64,000 nucleotides of DNA from Streptomyces collinus (GTDB taxonomy: Bacteria; Actinomycetota; Actinomycetes; Streptomycetales; Streptomycetaceae): the NCBI RefSeq assembly GCF_031348265.1, contig NZ_CP133771.1:8803155-8867154 (forward strand), read 5' to 3'. The notes under the pieces were generated by a model. That model was not told the origin of the DNA. It saw only the letters and a list, made by a program, of their open reading frames with translations, and ran no database searches. Numbering within the stretch: position 1 is the first letter of the stretch; the number at the start of each line of letters is the position of its first letter. Made by a program: the position numbers and the translations under genes. Below are positions 61,984-64,000 of this stretch, one piece after another.

Positions 61984-64000
61984 GGCCTGTCCTCCTGCGG
62001 GGGGTTGGTTTCGGCGGGCAGGTCCAGCAGGTGACGCGCGGCGCTGTCGAGGCTGTCGTCCAGGTCACCCAGATCCGCCAGGAGCGAGGACACTTCGGTG
62101 TCCGCGCCGCCCGGAGCGTCCGGTCCGTGGGCGGGCCCGGGCGCGATCTCTTCTTCCGCGGGGGAGTACAGGCTCGGCTCGTCCAGCTCCAGCACCGTCA
62201 AGGGTCCCAGCGCGTCCAGGTCCAGCGCCTCCGCGTCGGCGAACGGGTCGAAGACGCCGTCACCGGACGGCGCCCATCCGCCATCCAGCCCCGGCACGGG
62301 CGCGTAGCCGTCGGGCACGCTCACCACACCCGGGTCGTCCGGACCCTGTCCCGCCCGCTCCAGCAGGTCGGCCAGGACCTGCGCGATGGCTTCGTCCTGC
62401 GTGTGGCGGCCGCCGCGCGCCACAAACTCCGCGGTGGCCGAGTCCCACAGGTGCTGTGTCCACGGGGCGCCGATCAGGTGCTGGTGCTTGAAGACGGCAG
62501 TGATCCACTCGCCGGAGCGGTGGTCGCGCAGCCACACCTGCTCGGGCGTATAGGGGTTGTAGCGCAGCTCCCACCCGTCACGCTTCTTGCCCTTGAGCCC
62601 CGACGGCGTGTTGCGGACCTCCTCGAGTTCCCCTTTGAAGTTGTCGTAGGTGCGGTTCTTGAACCGGATGCCGTCATCGCGCACCCCGACCCAGGCGGTG
62701 GGCAGCAGCTGGAGGTAGTCCGCAAAGCCCAGCGGGATCGGCAGGTAGCCAGCCGCCTGCACGCCCGCGGCGTACATCTGGTTCGGAGTCAGCGGCGGCA
62801 GGTTCGGCTCGTAGGGGCTGCGCAGCTCCTCATGCGGCCGTGCCTGCCAGCCGACCGCGATCCACTCCTGCAGCAGATCGTCCAGCTCCTGCAGCGTCCA
62901 CAGCCGGTCCGGATCGATCTCTTTCCCGCGGCGGCTGAAGTCCCGCCCGGTGTAGGAGTTGACGTGCTGGCTGAACAGCGACTTGATCGACTCGAAGGTC
63001 CGCTCGACGATCGCCTTGTCGGTCGGGGTGCGCTTGCGCGCCGGACGCACAGAGATCCCGAGGTAGGAGCAGGCGTCGAAGAAGGTCTGCCCGGTGAAGA
63101 CCGTGCCGTGGTCGATCACGATCGTCTCCGGAATGACGACCGGCCGGGCCGCGGCGTGCTCCATCCGCGCGTCGACTTCCAGCAGTTCCTCGTACGGCAG
63201 ATCCGAACGGGCCGCGGACGCGGCCGCGTCGAAGCCGGGCCGCATCGGGGCCGGCACCATGCACAGCGCCAGCAGCAGCGAGGCGTCCACTGCCTTGGTG
63301 GCCCGCCCCTTGCTGGTGCCGGTGCTCAGCAGCGCCCTCGTCTGCTGCCGGGTCTTGCGCCGGCCAGCAGTCTTGGGCCGCAGCACGACGGCGATGATGC
63401 TGCGCGTGAAAACGTCGATGGCCGCCGTGAGTTCCACCTGGGTGGGCTGTCCGTCATCGCCCAGCACTTTGACATCCAGCGCGGTGGAGTCGATCTGCAC
63501 GAGCTCGCCCGGCGCGGTGGCGGTGGTCACAGCAAACGGCGGGGCCGGGCGGTTGAGACGGTCCTTGCGGCGCCGGGTGGGATCCCGCAGCTGCAGCGCG
63601 TCGATCCCCAGCCGCTTCAACAGCGCGTACAGCGTGGGCTCGGCCGGCACCTTCACGCCGGGGCCCAGCCTGGCCCGTGCCGCGCGCCGCAGGTTCTTGA
63701 ACAGCGTGCGGGCGTCGGTGGCGGCTTCTTCTTTCGCCTGACGTTCCTGCAGCGCCAGCAGCAGGTCCACCACCCGAGCATCGGTGCGCCCGTTCACCGT
63801 TGTCTGGCGGGTACGCCGCTTATCGATGAGCCCCCAGATGTCCTCGCGAAGAAAGGCCAGCCGCTTGCGCTGGACCGTCTTCCACGACACGTTCCACCCC
63901 AGCACGGCACGCAGCTCGGCGGCCTTGCGTTCATAGCGCTCGACCAGAGTGAACAGCTCCGGGTCATAACCTTCCCGCGGTCTGCTGCCCTCGGGGACCT
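61980..64000 (-). CDS. tniA: TniA/TnsB-like DDE transposase (5' end beyond the window)
   Basis: At least 670 residues, with the frame still open at the right edge. A helix-turn-helix region (VLGWNVSWKTVQRKRLAFL) is followed by a linker and the integrase-type catalytic core: Asp in PGELVQIDSTALDVKVLGDD, Asp in TIVIDHGTVFTGQTFFDACS and Glu in RTPTDKAIVERTFESIKSLF, as in TnsB/TniA/Mu transposases. A Mu-C-type beta-barrel follows (RFKNRTYDNFKGEL, WELRYNPYTPEQVWLRD). The last 120 residues are acidic, probably the part that contacts TniB. It overlaps tniB by 4 bp. The transposon end should lie to the right, outside the window. Confidence 0.82.
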   Translation of the reverse strand, partial: VPEGSRPREGYDPELFTLVERYERKAAELRAVLGWNVSWKTVQRKRLAFLREDIWGLIDKRRTRQTTVNGRTDARVVDLLLALQERQAKEEAATDARTLFKNLRRAARARLGPGVKVPAEPTLYALLKRLGIDALQLRDPTRRRKDRLNRPAPPFAVTTATAPGELVQIDSTALDVKVLGDDGQPTQVELTAAIDVFTRSIIAVVLRPKTAGRRKTRQQTRALLSTGTSKGRATKAVDASLLLALCMVPAPMRPGFDAAASAARSDLPYEELLEVDARMEHAAARPVVIPETIVIDHGTVFTGQTFFDACSYLGISVRPARKRTPTDKAIVERTFESIKSLFSQHVNSYTGRDFSRRGKEIDPDRLWTLQELDDLLQEWIAVGWQARPHEELRSPYEPNLPPLTPNQMYAAGVQAAGYLPIPLGFADYLQLLPTAWVGVRDDGIRFKNRTYDNFKGELEEVRNTPSGLKGKKRDGWELRYNPYTPEQVWLRDHRSGEWITAVFKHQHLIGAPWTQHLWDSATAEFVARGGRHTQDEAIAQVLADLLERAGQGPDDPGVVSVPDGYAPVPGLDGGWAPSGDGVFDPFADAEALDLDALGPLTVLELDEPSLYSPAEEEIAPGPAHGPDAPGGADTEVSSLLADLGDLDDSLDSAARHLLDLPAETNPPQEDRP

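Noticed and set aside
60496..62034. A 512-codon plus-strand frame over tniB.
   Set aside because: Composition (runs of VVV, GQG, DGG) is typical of antisense shadow; tniB on the other strand has Walker motifs and a coupled overlap with tniA. Only its first 120 codons correspond to the broken HTH gene.

Overview
The window is high-GC actinobacterial DNA, almost certainly from a Streptomyces. Codons are strongly G/C at the third position, GTG and TTG starts are common, and several starts look leaderless behind TANNNT -10 boxes. Conservon-type (nitrate-sensor kinase plus DUF742), ANTAR, DUF6461 and EACC1/Trypco2 genes are typical of the group. No rRNA, tRNA, CRISPR array or core housekeeping operon was seen. 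The density of broken transposases and gene fragments points to an accessory region, such as a chromosome arm, an island or a plasmid-derived segment.

Left part (1-22.3 kb): mobile-element debris mixed with ordinary accessory genes. An IS5-type element sits between a DNA-ligase fragment and a truncated DUF6461 gene. Next come a membrane protein, a 5'-truncated FAD monooxygenase, an MMPL exporter facing a two-component system (response regulator and kinase overlapping by 4 bp), an ANTAR protein, and an electrophile/oxidative-stress-type module (quinone oxidoreductase, two DJ-1/PfpI proteins, divergent LysR). An intact IS5 element, a secreted subtilisin between two outward-facing IS630 N-terminal fragments, a two-gene conservon remnant and an SDR-TetR operon with a palindromic operator follow.

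Central and right part (22.8-59.4 kb): a dense run of predicted biological-conflict (immunity-type) genes. In order: (a) EACC1, a caspase-Sel1 protein and an unknown small protein; (b) a Ser/Thr kinase with a repetitive outer segment plus a membrane partner; (c) a Trypco2-trypsin pair whose 3' end was cut by an IS630 element; (d) an HTH-NB-ARC-TPR protein divergent from a two-helix membrane peptide; (e) a PD-(D/E)XK nuclease divergent from a second Trypco2 gene followed by a 1530-residue trypsin-STAND-repeat protein; (f) an HNH/treble-clef protein followed by a 1388-residue NACHT-like NTPase ending in a PD-(D/E)XK nuclease domain; (g) a decayed zinc-finger gene and a frameshifted Mrr-type nuclease. 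Between them lie a DinB-like protein, a Tat-exported alpha/beta hydrolase, an IS5 transposase and fragments of DUF998, helicase-associated and WD40 proteins.

Right edge (60.5-64 kb): a broken HTH gene and overlapping tniA/tniB-type transposition genes reading leftward, with tniA running out of the window. They may have mobilised part of the conflict-gene cluster; this is inference.

The best candidates for an undescribed system are the HNH plus NACHT-PD-(D/E)XK pair, the EACC1-caspase-Sel1-small-protein operon, and the NB-ARC protein with its membrane peptide. All functional calls are read from motifs by eye, with no database search.
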